A stretch of DNA of 37,010 nucleotides from assembly GCA_017515595.1 (NCBI GenBank), contig JAFWFL010000058.1, positions 1-37,010 of the forward strand. Direction: 5' to 3'. Each line of letters opens with the position of its first letter. The first letter of the stretch is position 1. Shown in pieces: positions 1 through 8,427 of this stretch. The notes beneath the pieces are model-generated. The model was not told where the DNA came from. It ran no database searches and was given only the letters and a program-made list of their open reading frames with translations. A program made the translations under genes and the position numbers. This DNA comes from Coriobacteriales bacterium (GTDB lineage Bacteria; Actinomycetota; Coriobacteriia; Coriobacteriales; UMGS124).

Positions 1-31
1 GGTGGTTGGTGACCCCGTGTCACCAACCACC
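1..31. repeat. Perfect hairpin at the window edge
   Basis: Two 13-base arms (1-13 and 19-31) are exact reverse complements around a 5-base loop. It may be a terminator or REP-like palindrome belonging to a gene outside the window. No U-tract follows on the plus strand, so a terminator role is uncertain. Confidence 0.5.
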
Positions 32-70
32 AGTCAAACCACCGTCCCCTGTCATATTGTCCCTGAAAAC

Positions 71-97
71 AAAAAAGACCGCCAGGGAGGCGGTCTT
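71..97 (-). terminator. Rho-independent terminator of rpmE
   Basis: A 9-bp stem (AAGACCGCC, 75-83, against GGCGGTCTT, 89-97) has a 5-base loop. Read on the minus strand it is followed by a run of T (TTTTTTG). It lies about 40 bases past the rpmE stop codon. Confidence 0.85.
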
Positions 98-138
98 GGT
101 TTCAAAGCTTAAAGCCTGGTCTGCTGAATTGCAGTGAT

Positions 139-516
139 TTACTCGGCAGCAGGAGCCTCTGCGGCTTCCTCGGCAGCCTTGGCGGCAAACTGAGCAGCGC
201 GCTTGGCCTTCTCGGCAGCCTTCTTCTCGCGATCAGCCTTGGCAGCGGCCTCGGCCTCAGCCTTTGCAGCAGCCTTAGCGGCCTTAGCGGCCTTGTCCTT
301 CTGAAGAGCGGCAGCGGCAGCTCCGCCAAACTTATCGGCAAAGCGCTGAACACGTCCACCGGTGTCAACAAACTTCTGCTGACCGGTATAGAACGGATGG
401 CAAGCATTGCAAAGCTCGACCGTGATCTCAGGCACAGTTGCGTGAGTGGTAAAAGTGTTTCCGCAGGTGCAACGTACAATGCACTCTACGTACTTGGGAT
501 GAATCCCCTGCTTCAT
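139..516 (-). CDS. rpmE: 50S ribosomal protein L31 (bL31) with long Ala/Lys-rich tail
   Basis: This is a component of the large ribosomal subunit. Residues 1-65 match bL31: MKQGIHPKY at the start, then a zinc-binding set of cysteines (C16, C18, C36, C39), so it is the zinc-containing C+ type. The usual protein ends after roughly 70-90 residues. Here residues 66-125 form an extra low-complexity tail rich in Ala, Lys and Glu, probably a charged helix. The start is supported by AAGGAG seven bases upstream. It is transcribed alone, with a terminator just downstream and a leader hairpin upstream. The identification is secure; the role of the tail is unknown. Confidence 0.96.
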   Translation of the reverse strand: MKQGIHPKYVECIVRCTCGNTFTTHATVPEITVELCNACHPFYTGQQKFVDTGGRVQRFADKFGGAAAAALQKDKAAKAAKAAAKAEAEAAAKADREKKAAEKAKRAAQFAAKAAEEAAEAPAAE

Positions 517-600
517 GGTGGTGCTCCTTCATGGATAGGTATGTGGTTTGGTTTCCGACCAAACCCCTGACAAGCTGACGAATCATAACATGCAGAAGAA
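517..600 (-). promoter_or_regulatory. Candidate L31 leader with hairpin
   Basis: The minus-strand leader of rpmE contains an 8-bp hairpin (545-552 with 558-565, GGTTTGGT/ACCAAACC) about 30 bases before the start codon. A TATGAT -10-like hexamer lies further upstream. L31 genes in several bacterial groups carry autoregulatory leader RNAs that bind the protein. That this is one of them is inference from position and structure only. Confidence 0.4.
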
Positions 601-695
601 ATAAATCTATCGAAAATATATGATTCACGAGGTATCCATTAAAGCACGCTCATTCCGAGCCTTCTCCTCGAGGGGAAGACTAAAAACTCCATGTC

Positions 696-2210
696 TTACT
701 CGGCTGACAACTCTTGTTCTACCAAATCGAGAAGTTCTTGCTTTGAGTGAACACCGAGCTTCTCGTACATGCGGCGCATGTGGGAGCGGATGGTATTCTC
801 GGATACTACAAGCAGATCGGCCACCCAGACAGCGCTGCGGCCTTTGGCTATGTACATAAAGATTTCGCGCTCACGGCGGGACAGCTGGTATTTCTCGGCA
901 ATTTGTTCAAGACGGTTGTCTGTGCTTATGCCAGCTTCTTGGATTTCTGCGGGGGAATCTGGAGTCACAAGAGCCTGGATATTCTCGGCAAAAGCGTCTT
1001 CCATACTGGCTACGTTCATTGAGCCAAGATTACTCTGGGCTGAATCCATAAGATCATTAATAACATATTTATGCTTACCCGTTAAAAGGAATACGGCTGT
1101 ACCCAAAAGGTATAGCGCAATGAGCATCAGCACCACAACCTCGGCCGTGCCAAACTCAACATTTGAGCGCAGATAGAAGCCAAAGAGCGATGCGACCCCA
1201 GAAGCGCCAATGGTCAGACCTCGGGCGACTCCGCCAAGAACCGCGCCGCTCGCTTGATAATCATAGGCCGCCTCTGTTACGAGGCACATAACTATGAGGT
1301 CAAACATGACGCTTCCGCTCATCATGAGCGCAGACGCAAAAGTAGTATTGCTGCTCCAGACAAGCGGGAGCAGCAAGCATCCCAAAAACAGAACGGGCAC
1401 AATGACTCGGTACATTTTTGTCATATCAAACTTGCGCTTGCCTGTCATGAGGAATATAAAGAATACAAGGGCAAACGCGGTCGAGACCAACTGCACCACA
1501 ATCTGCGCATCTTGGAACGACGAGGCATCAGAGCTGATAATAAAGCTTACCGTTGAACCTATGAGCTGGAAGATGATTGCCGCGGCAATGGTTGCCCAAA
1601 TAGTTTTGATAGCTTGGAAATAGCTCGCCATAACATCTTTTGGAGCAGGAGAATCGCTGTTTTTCACGTTATATGCCAAAAGCGCGCCAGAAACAAGCGG
1701 GAATGCGATGAACGCAAACGGAGTAACAGTGCTCAGCAGCCTGGTAAATTCGCCAAATACCAAGAATAAAACACCGCTTAAAACAACATTGAAAGCCAGA
1801 AGCACCGAGCTGCGCTCCGGTCTCATGGTGCCAAATATCTGCAGCCAAAGCACATCAAGCCAGGCAGAACCTATGCCAACTAACGCGGCGCCAATGAGGT
1901 ATAAATACTCGGTTGTCTCGGACGTAAAAACAAAACTTGCTAAAAGCGCTGCAAGAATTCCGGCAGCCTCGAGCACCGCTGCAGCGGCGGCAATCACGGG
2001 GTGCACAGCATTTGGGTATCTCGCAACAATTGCCGCTGCCAGAAAGCGTGTGATGACAGTCATCAAGAGGGACATGAATAAGAACAGCGTTGCATATTGC
2101 AAAGCGTCCGGTCCCGGCACAAAGAGCATGGTGCTCTGAAAGCAAACCAAATTGACGCTCAAACAAAATGCAAACCCTAAATAGCGGGCATTGTCGAGAA
2201 AAAATCGCAT
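696..2210 (-). CDS. Twelve-helix membrane protein with C-terminal LuxR-type HTH
   Basis: This is a one-component regulator anchored in the membrane. About twelve hydrophobic segments fill the first ~380 residues. After a cytoplasmic linker, the last ~65 residues form a LuxR/GerE helix-turn-helix (LSRREREIFMYIAKG, then SENTIRSHMRRMYEKLGVHS). ATG at 2210 is preferred because GGGAG sits five bases before it. Upstream in-frame starts at 2246 (ATG) and 2255 (TTG) have no ribosome site. The result is 504 residues. It is divergent from the exported flavoprotein at 2511, which it very likely controls. Such 12-helix LuxR proteins are expanded in Eggerthella and related anaerobes, where some control substrate-induced reductases. 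The inducer cannot be told from the sequence. Confidence 0.88.
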   Translation of the reverse strand: MRFFLDNARYLGFAFCLSVNLVCFQSTMLFVPGPDALQYATLFLFMSLLMTVITRFLAAAIVARYPNAVHPVIAAAAAVLEAAGILAALLASFVFTSETTEYLYLIGAALVGIGSAWLDVLWLQIFGTMRPERSSVLLAFNVVLSGVLFLVFGEFTRLLSTVTPFAFIAFPLVSGALLAYNVKNSDSPAPKDVMASYFQAIKTIWATIAAAIIFQLIGSTVSFIISSDASSFQDAQIVVQLVSTAFALVFFIFLMTGKRKFDMTKMYRVIVPVLFLGCLLLPLVWSSNTTFASALMMSGSVMFDLIVMCLVTEAAYDYQASGAVLGGVARGLTIGASGVASLFGFYLRSNVEFGTAEVVVLMLIALYLLGTAVFLLTGKHKYVINDLMDSAQSNLGSMNVASMEDAFAENIQALVTPDSPAEIQEAGISTDNRLEQIAEKYQLSRREREIFMYIAKGRSAVWVADLLVVSENTIRSHMRRMYEKLGVHSKQELLDLVEQELSAE

Positions 2211-2255
2211 ATGAACTCCCACTAAAGAATCTTTGTAGTGGTTCATAGTATACAA

Positions 2256-2510
2256 CGCAAAACGATCAAGACAAATGCATAGCCAAACATTGCTTTTGGC
2301 TCCACATTATGTCATGTAACTCATGTAACCAAAACTAATGAATTTTTACTATTTACACAGGTCAGGGAAAATTAGTCAATTACAGTCATTCCTGATTTCT
2401 TGCGCAACTTTTATGATTCTTCTCGTGTTCGTGAGATGTTCTGGTCTTTCTGATCTTTGGGTGTCTGTTAAATCGCAGACAACCTCCGTTTGTCTTGAAA
2501 GGAGCTTTGT
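2256..2510. promoter_or_regulatory. Divergent control region with tandem 9-mer
   Basis: This 255-base intergenic region separates the luxR-type gene from the flavoprotein and must hold both promoters. It contains TCATGTAAC twice back to back (2312-2320, 2321-2329), a candidate regulator site. No convincing -35/-10 pair could be assigned. The ribosome site of the flavoprotein (AAAGGAG) is at its right end. Confidence 0.4.
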
Positions 2511-4682
2511 ATGAGTAATTCCAGCATGAGTCGTCGCAGCTTTGTTGCCGGAGCCTCCGCTATGGCAGCGCTTGCCTTGGCAGGGTCAGCAATTGGAGAA
2601 GAGGCACCAAAGGGTGGTGGCGAAGGCGGCGGAGAGGGCGGCCCTGGCGGCGGTCCTGGCGGCGGTCCCGGCGGCCCCGGCGGCGGTGCACCTAAGGATG
2701 TTCCCGCAGCCCGCGAAGCAGCAAAGGCAGAAGGCCGCACCTTTGGTTACGCAGGCGCAGGCGACTGGCTGGGCGAGCCTGAGGATGTGCCCATTGCCCG
2801 CGAGATTGACGACTTTGACGTAGTTGTCATTGGTGGCGGACATGCAGGTGTACAGGCAACCCTTGCCGCTGCAGAAGGCGGAGCCAAGGTTGCACTTTGC
2901 GAAAAGAATCCCTATATGATGTTCATTGGCGAGGACCTCGCCGCTTGGAATGCCCAGTTCAACCAAAATGCCGGCTTCCCCGCATATAACCTCGGCGAAG
3001 TCATTAACGAGTTTGTCACCCGTACCGGTGGCCGCGTAAGCCAGGAAGTTGTAGCCGCTTATGTCAATAACTCGGGCGAGACCGTTGACAACATGCTTGC
3101 TTGCATGCAGGCAGCCGTTGAAGATGCCGAGACCCGCGCCGTTTATGACCAGATCGTAAGCGACCTCTCGTTCGCAAACAACGAGTACATAGCCGGCGGT
3201 TCATATGAGCAGGAGATTGACTCCTCGTTCTATACCTATGATGTAACCCGCAACGGCAAGATCATTGTTCAGGCCATGTTTGATGCCGAGAAAGTCAAAG
3301 AGCTCACCGCAGACATCGACTGGGCAGGCCTTGCGGTAGACCCCAACTGCGAGACAACAGAAGAGGGTTATCAGGCCTGTTACCAGGCTCTTTATGACGC
3401 CTGCGCATCATTCTATGACAACAACAACCAGTGTCTTGACCACACCGGATACCCCAAAGCTCCCGGCACAAAGACCTGGGCAACCACTGTTCAAATGATG
3501 GGCCATTTCCATGGTCGTGAGGGCCACGGCGGCGTAGCTGCTTCTTCTATTGCCGGTAATGTCGAGATGGCCTGCCTTGCTAAGGCATACCAGCTTGGCG
3601 CACAAGCATTCTTGGGCTACAAGGGCTACAAGGTAGTCCAGGCCGAGGATGGCACCGTGACCGGTGTTGTTGTCTACGACAGCGACGCTGATGAGTATGT
3701 ACAATTCAACTGCAAGGCAGTCATCAGCTGCGGCGGCGGATACGTTCAGAACTCCGACATGTGCTGGGCTCTTTTGAACGAGATCATGGAGAAGTACGAG
3801 CGTTCCGGCGGTCTTAAAGAGGACTTTAACGGCGGCTTTATGGCAGCTTCCGCCGACGGTACCGGCGTCAAGATGTGCTGCTGGGCAGGCGGCTTTGTTG
3901 ACCCGTCACCGCGCGGTCACATGCACCTGGGCGGCGGCCCAAGCGGCACCTGGGGCTGCAACTGCCACCTCTGGCTTGACGAGAACATGCAGCGCTTCTG
4001 CAACGAGGGCAACATCACCGCAGCCGGCGACGCCTGCTACCGCAAGACCGGCAAAACCTATGGTATTCTTGGCGGAGACTACCTCAAGCACATCGCTTCA
4101 TGCGGCCTCGAGCACACCGGCCCCAACTTTGGTCGTCCCGAGTACATCATGGACTTGATGTATGACATCGAAACCGGCGCTATGAACTCTCAGATCAAGA
4201 TCACCGGTATGACCACTGCCGAGCGCATGGGCGGCGGCATCTACAAGGCCGACAGTCTCGAGAACCTCGCCGCAGGTCTCGGCATCGAAGATGTTGAGGG
4301 CTTTGTTGCAGCCATTGAGGCTTACAACGAGCTTTGCTATGGCTGCCAGGACGGCACCTACAGCTGCGACCCGCAGTTTGGCAAGGCCGCAGAGGCCATG
4401 ATCCCCATTGAGGGTCCTGTATACTATGGTTTTACCGGCTCAAACGGCCGCAGCGGCAGCGCACCCGCAATGGTCACCATGAGCGGCGTTATGACCAACA
4501 AGGACCTCAACGTTGAGGATATCGACGGCATGCCCATCCCCGGTCTCTATGCCGCAGGCAATGACCTTGGCGGACGCTATGGCACCGGTTATTGCACCCC
4601 CGCCGCCGGTAACTCCATTGGTATGGCAGTCACCCACGGCCGCTTAGCCGGCAAGAACGCCGCAGCTTATGCGACTAAATAA
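2511..4682 (+). CDS. Tat-exported FAD-dependent reductase (fumarate reductase flavoprotein family)
   Basis: This is a probable extracytoplasmic reductase of an organic electron acceptor. The N-terminus is a Tat signal (SRRSFVAGASAMAALALAG, residues 7-25), followed by an unusual Gly/Pro linker (34-59). The FAD-binding Rossmann motif is VVVIGGGHAG (104-113), and the rest matches the FAD_binding_2 / succinate dehydrogenase-fumarate reductase fold. The C-terminal FAD segment AAGNDLGGRYG...CTPAAGNSIG is visible. Unlike the flavoprotein at 28892 there is no FMN-bind domain, so electrons must come from a separate partner. The substrate is unknown. AAAGGAG lies seven bases before the ATG. It is divergent from a membrane LuxR gene and ends at a strong terminator. 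Confidence 0.88.
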   Translation: MSNSSMSRRSFVAGASAMAALALAGSAIGEEAPKGGGEGGGEGGPGGGPGGGPGGPGGGAPKDVPAAREAAKAEGRTFGYAGAGDWLGEPEDVPIAREIDDFDVVVIGGGHAGVQATLAAAEGGAKVALCEKNPYMMFIGEDLAAWNAQFNQNAGFPAYNLGEVINEFVTRTGGRVSQEVVAAYVNNSGETVDNMLACMQAAVEDAETRAVYDQIVSDLSFANNEYIAGGSYEQEIDSSFYTYDVTRNGKIIVQAMFDAEKVKELTADIDWAGLAVDPNCETTEEGYQACYQALYDACASFYDNNNQCLDHTGYPKAPGTKTWATTVQMMGHFHGREGHGGVAASSIAGNVEMACLAKAYQLGAQAFLGYKGYKVVQAEDGTVTGVVVYDSDADEYVQFNCKAVISCGGGYVQNSDMCWALLNEIMEKYERSGGLKEDFNGGFMAASADGTGVKMCCWAGGFVDPSPRGHMHLGGGPSGTWGCNCHLWLDENMQRFCNEGNITAAGDACYRKTGKTYGILGGDYLKHIASCGLEHTGPNFGRPEYIMDLMYDIETGAMNSQIKITGMTTAERMGGGIYKADSLENLAAGLGIEDVEGFVAAIEAYNELCYGCQDGTYSCDPQFGKAAEAMIPIEGPVYYGFTGSNGRSGSAPAMVTMSGVMTNKDLNVEDIDGMPIPGLYAAGNDLGGRYGTGYCTPAAGNSIGMAVTHGRLAGKNAAAYATK

Positions 4683-4697
4683 CCAATAAACCAGACT

Positions 4698-4730
4698 AAC
4701 CTGACAAAAGGTCCGTCCTTTTGTCAGGTT
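4698..4730 (+). terminator. 33-bp palindromic terminator, copy 1
   Basis: A 14-bp perfect stem (4698-4711 with 4717-4730) with loop TCCGT is followed by TTT, just after the flavoprotein stop codon. The whole 33 bases recur identically at 7429-7461. Confidence 0.85.
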
Positions 4731-4734
4731 TTTC

Positions 4735-4984
4735 CCGCGCGCAGAAATCTCCCAAATGAGTTTCTTGGGCAGCATCATAAACACCCGGTTTCACGCGCGC
4801 GCACAGAAATCTCTGTTTCTTGACAACTCAAATGCGTTTGAGTTGCCTGTTTTGGAAGATAAGAAGAAGTGGCCGAGAAATACTTGCAGGTCGGAAGGCC
4901 AGGGCTTCTCGGCATTCAGAGCCAAGTGTGGGGAACTGACAACTCAAATGCGTTTGAGTTGTCAAGAAACAGAGATTTCTGTGC
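4735..4984. repeat. Nested palindromic repeat element
   Basis: A 45-base unit at 4801-4845 returns in inverted orientation at 4938-4984. Each unit begins GCACAGAAATCTCTG and ends in an internal palindrome, AACTCAAA-TGCG-TTTGAGTT. Between the arms lies a smaller inverted pair, GCCGAGAA (4872) and TTCTCGGC (4906). A truncated unit (GCGCAGAAATCTC) lies at about 4738. A degenerate copy is found at 36925-36970. No gene was seen in this 387-base gap. Confidence 0.7.
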
Positions 4985-5069
4985 ATTCGGGAGTTGGCTA
5001 TCTGACAGGGTCGCGTATCTTTTTCTATGCACGTATCATTTTTATTTTCGTGTTGTCTAAGGGGTTCCT

Positions 5070-6401
5070 ATGAAGGGGTTTTTGTATTATTCAGCTTATG
5101 CCAATATTGCCGAGACAATCCGTATGGATGCAGCATGCGGCAGGCGCGCTTTTGGGAACCCCAATGCGGCGGCAGGATCTTTGGCGACCGCGTCTATGAA
5201 TGCTCAGGCAACTCCGGAGCTCTTTGTACTGGCCGCGCGGCAGTACCTTGCCACAGCCGGAGCTTCTGTATGCAAAGTTGAGATGTATGACCCCGCATAC
5301 GCCGAGTGGTCCTGCGGTTTTACCGCCAAGCGCGAAGATGACTTTTTATATGTCACTTCTGCTGACCCCGCCACAGGCCTTACCCCCGGAATGCGCATTG
5401 TCGCTGTTGGCAAAAACACCATTCCTTTTTTGCTCAAAGACACCGGCGCCGACATCTTTTGGGGAAGAGGCACTGACCGCGAAGACTGGGACCTCGTGTA
5501 TCGCATGTATGACAGCGTTGACGTTTTCCCGGGAGACGGGCACGTTAAGCGGCTTGATCTTTTGCACTTGCCGCGAGGAGAAGAACCGGCGCCTGTTTTC
5601 TCGGCAACATCAGTTACTGACAATGCGGTCTTGGTTCGCGTTGATTCACTTGCGGACTTGTCTTCTGTTCAAAAGACTGTCAGCGAAGTGGAGCGCTTAT
5701 TGGCTACCCAATCTACACCTTACGCCAAGCTTATTCTTGACCTTCGCTCTTGCACGGGCGACGCGGTCCCAGAAGCTTTTTTGGCCCTACTCCCCTACCT
5801 GGTAGATGCCGCCATACCGGCGAAGACTATCATGGGAGACCGCAAAGTTTGGACCATTTATTCAAAACATAATGCAGAACGGCTCATCGACGCCCTTAAC
5901 AAGGCAAGCGGCTCGGCAGACCCCGCGCTTTTGCAGGACATGATTGACGGTATCGAGCAAAAAGCGGCCCAGGTTCTTGAGGCAAAGCGCTCAACTCTTG
6001 ACCAAAAAGAACGCCATTTGCTGGCCGAGCTTCCCGAGGTAATTCCGTCCCCCTTTGAGGACGAACTCGTTGAACCTGTACCTCACGCGCCAAAAGAGGT
6101 GTGCATTCTCGTTGACACAACAACAGGCGCAGGTGCCGAGAAACTCGCCGAGTCAGTCATGCACATGCAAAAAGTCAAGCTTATTGGCCGCACCACACCG
6201 GGCGCGCTTGATTACGAGAATTATCTCACTATTGATTACCCCGACATCATGGCTCGTTTTACCTACCCCATAACCCGGACCGACGCCAACCGCCAAGGTC
6301 AAGGCTACGCGAGCCGGGGCCTCCCTCTTAACATCCACATCCCCTGGACACATAAGGAATGCGTGGAGGATGTCATACTCAAGGCTGCTCTGGATTTGTA
6401 A
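5070..6401 (+). CDS. S41-like peptidase-fold protein, probable nucleophile missing
   Basis: This 443-residue protein has no signal peptide. The C-terminal third resembles the catalytic core of S41 (tail-specific/C-terminal processing) peptidases: a strand ending ILDLRSCTGD, then VCILVDTTTGAGAEKLAES, then KLIGRTTPGA. In active S41 enzymes a serine lies two or three residues before the conserved Glu (SAxE or SSGE types). Here that stretch is Gly-Ala-Gly-Ala-Glu (353-357), so the nucleophile appears to be absent. It may be a binding protein or pseudo-enzyme. AAGGGG precedes the ATG. It stands alone, convergent with thyX. The family call is by motif similarity. Confidence 0.65.
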   Translation: MKGFLYYSAYANIAETIRMDAACGRRAFGNPNAAAGSLATASMNAQATPELFVLAARQYLATAGASVCKVEMYDPAYAEWSCGFTAKREDDFLYVTSADPATGLTPGMRIVAVGKNTIPFLLKDTGADIFWGRGTDREDWDLVYRMYDSVDVFPGDGHVKRLDLLHLPRGEEPAPVFSATSVTDNAVLVRVDSLADLSSVQKTVSEVERLLATQSTPYAKLILDLRSCTGDAVPEAFLALLPYLVDAAIPAKTIMGDRKVWTIYSKHNAERLIDALNKASGSADPALLQDMIDGIEQKAAQVLEAKRSTLDQKERHLLAELPEVIPSPFEDELVEPVPHAPKEVCILVDTTTGAGAEKLAESVMHMQKVKLIGRTTPGALDYENYLTIDYPDIMARFTYPITRTDANRQGQGYASRGLPLNIHIPWTHKECVEDVILKAALDL

Positions 6402-6418
6402 AGATTTATTCGAAGCTT

Positions 6419-6551
6419 GTCTAGGAAAAGATTCTAAAAGAATGGGGCTCAGGTAGGCTGATACGTTGTCCTTCGCTTTAGCCTCATAAAAACGCTACGG
6501 ACAACATATCAGCCTACCTGAGCCCCATTCTTTTAGAATCTTTTCCTAGAC
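6419..6551. repeat. Long inverted repeat between convergent genes
   Basis: The arms 6419-6471 and 6499-6551 are 53 bases each and complementary with a single mismatch, around a 27-base loop. It lies between the 3' ends of the S41-like gene and thyX. It could act as a two-way terminator, but no long U-tract follows. The size is more like a small palindromic insertion. Confidence 0.8.
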
Positions 6552-6605
6552 TTCTCCCATGCTCATAAGTCACAGGGAAAGTTTTGATAACTCATTGGCG
6601 TTGGA

Positions 6606-7286
6606 TTAGTATGCCTCAGCCTTGGGGTAAGGGGTGCCGCAGGTCATTTTGCCTTCGGGGCAGCCGGCCTTTACACAGCCGGGGCCTGCCTGGCGGAAGA
6701 TGAACGGGGCTGTTGGACGGACGAGTTCCAGCATCTTCCAGGCGAGTTCGCGAATCTCCCATTGAGCACGGTTGCAGCAGCGGACTTCAAAGAAGTGGAG
6801 AAGTTCGCGGATGTTCATGGTGACGACTATCTTTGTTTCGCAGGCGTTGGGAAGCAGATAACGGGCATCCTCTGCGGGAATACCGGCTTGTACCAGTTTG
6901 TCGTAAGCCTGCCAAATGGCATCTACCGTTTCATCAAAGAGCTCGGAGAACTCGGGATTCTCGGCAATGGTTTCTGGCTTGATGATTGATGGAGCTTCCT
7001 TAAACTTAACGTAACGCTGGGACTGCTGGTTGTAGCTTGCGACCCTGTGCCTTACGAGCTGGTGTGTTAACGCGCGGCTTACGCCTTCAATGGAGAAGGT
7101 ATAGCTCGCATGCTCAAGCGTTGAGAAGTGCCCCGAACGCATAATGGTTGAGAGAACCTTCTCGATCTTCTCCTGCGTGAGGCCTTCCATAAGCTCCTTG
7201 CCGCCCACCGGCGCGTAACAGAGCCTTGCAGCAGTTGCGACGGCTCGTTCCGGATCAGGCGTATGGTATAAAAGTGTTACCTCCAT
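6606..7286 (-). CDS. thyX: Flavin-dependent thymidylate synthase ThyX
   Basis: The enzyme makes dTMP from dUMP using methylenetetrahydrofolate, with FAD and NADPH, replacing ThyA. The ThyX signature RHRxxSxNxxSxR is complete at residues 79-91 (RHRVASYNQQSQR). At 226 residues the length is typical. The C-terminus carries extra cysteines (GCVKAGCPEGKMTCG), which are not part of the catalytic set. Start ATG at 7286 has GGGAG six bases upstream. It is a single gene, with the 53-bp inverted repeat beyond its stop codon. Confidence 0.97.
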   Translation of the reverse strand: MEVTLLYHTPDPERAVATAARLCYAPVGGKELMEGLTQEKIEKVLSTIMRSGHFSTLEHASYTFSIEGVSRALTHQLVRHRVASYNQQSQRYVKFKEAPSIIKPETIAENPEFSELFDETVDAIWQAYDKLVQAGIPAEDARYLLPNACETKIVVTMNIRELLHFFEVRCCNRAQWEIRELAWKMLELVRPTAPFIFRQAGPGCVKAGCPEGKMTCGTPYPKAEAY

Positions 7287-7428
7287 GGTGCTCCCTCTCT
7301 TGCTCTCAAAAAATATTTCCTAATCGCGCATACTATTATACATTGAAGTTACGTCAAAAAAAGATTGACTCCACCTATGGCATACTGAAATAGGTTAATG
7401 ATCAAACCCTCTTTTCGAGACGTTCCAA

Positions 7429-7461
7429 AACCTGACAAAAGGTCCGTCCTTTTGTCAGGTT
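7429..7461 (-). terminator. 33-bp palindromic terminator, copy 2
   Basis: This is identical to 4698-4730. On the minus strand it overlaps the last codons of the HEAT-repeat gene and supplies its TGA stop, then runs into TTTT. The stem is 7429-7442 with 7448-7461. Confidence 0.85.
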
Positions 7462-8348
7462 CCGAGACGAGTCAAAGCCTCCGCGGCATACTTCTTTTTC
7501 CATGAATCCGGTGAGTCAGACTCTTGCTGTAATATCTCTTTATAATGATCATAATCGCAGGTACTGAGCGGAGCTACAAATCCAAGAGCCCATATAGCGG
7601 TTGCCTGGACATCCTTTGTTGTCACTTCAGAAGGCTCTGTCTCTTCTTCAGCATTAACAACCTCAACGCTTATAAGTGCCTCAATGACCTTGAGTGCCCG
7701 CTCGCAAGTTTCATCCTCAAGTTTTTGCGTCTGCATTTGGTGTACCAGGGCATCAAGTGCTGAAACGTAGACCAAGGGTTTCTCGGCCTTATCTTCTAGA
7801 ATACTCAGCAGCAAATCAACTGCTTTTACACTGGGAATCAACCCAAGGCTTGTGCAGGCTTGGGCGCGCACTTTGGTGCAGTCATCCTCAAGCAACACCA
7901 CCAGGGCGTCAAGGGCTCGCGCATCATGAAGCGTTCCGATGATGGCTGCGGCGTCGGCGCGCACGGCATCATGTGGGTCAAAGGCCATAATTGCAATCGG
8001 TTCAAAAAGTGATGACCGTTCTTTATTGCTCAGATTCCCATGCGCAATAAGGTTCGCTAGAATCCAGAGGATTCCACACTTAACCTGAGGAGACTCGTCA
8101 TGAGTATGAGACAGCACGGCACCTAAGCATCCGGCATCTGTCAAACGGGCAAGCGCCTGGCAGGCAAGAACTCTCACGCCCTCGTCGGCATCATCAAGCG
8201 CCCGGCAAAGCATATCCCGCGCAACACTCCCCTGCATGCGGCCCAAAGCCACAACAGCGCTTTTTCTCGTGACTACCTCAGAATCATGCAACAGGAATTC
8301 CAAAGCCTGTGCGCGATCATCTGCAGAGATATCATTACTCTTGTTCAT
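7455..8348 (-). CDS. HEAT-repeat protein
   Basis: A 297-residue all-helical protein made of repeated ~30-residue HEAT/PBS-lyase-like units. The units are visible as recurring VR..A..ALG patterns (VTRKSAVVALGRM, VRVLACQALARL, VRADAAAIIGTL, VRAQACTSLGLI). Such proteins are scaffolds for protein contacts; no partner or enzymatic residue is visible. An acidic stretch near 238-250 (NAEEETEPSEV) breaks the repeats. The start has AAGGA seven bases upstream. It lies downstream of clpB on the same strand, but 400 bases with a huge hairpin separate them, so it is probably a separate unit. Its stop codon falls inside a repeated terminator palindrome. Confidence 0.85.
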   Translation of the reverse strand: MNKSNDISADDRAQALEFLLHDSEVVTRKSAVVALGRMQGSVARDMLCRALDDADEGVRVLACQALARLTDAGCLGAVLSHTHDESPQVKCGILWILANLIAHGNLSNKERSSLFEPIAIMAFDPHDAVRADAAAIIGTLHDARALDALVVLLEDDCTKVRAQACTSLGLIPSVKAVDLLLSILEDKAEKPLVYVSALDALVHQMQTQKLEDETCERALKVIEALISVEVVNAEEETEPSEVTTKDVQATAIWALGFVAPLSTCDYDHYKEILQQESDSPDSWKKKYAAEALTRLGT

Positions 8349-8427
8349 TCAACATCCTTTTGCCGCATTCACAACACTGTAGAAGTATACCAAAGCCCAG
8401 CCATCTTTATAACAACCTGACATGTCA

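Noticed and set aside
4756-5073. 105-residue plus-strand ORF
   Set aside because: It runs through the nested palindromes, has no ribosome site and its sequence is repeat-derived.
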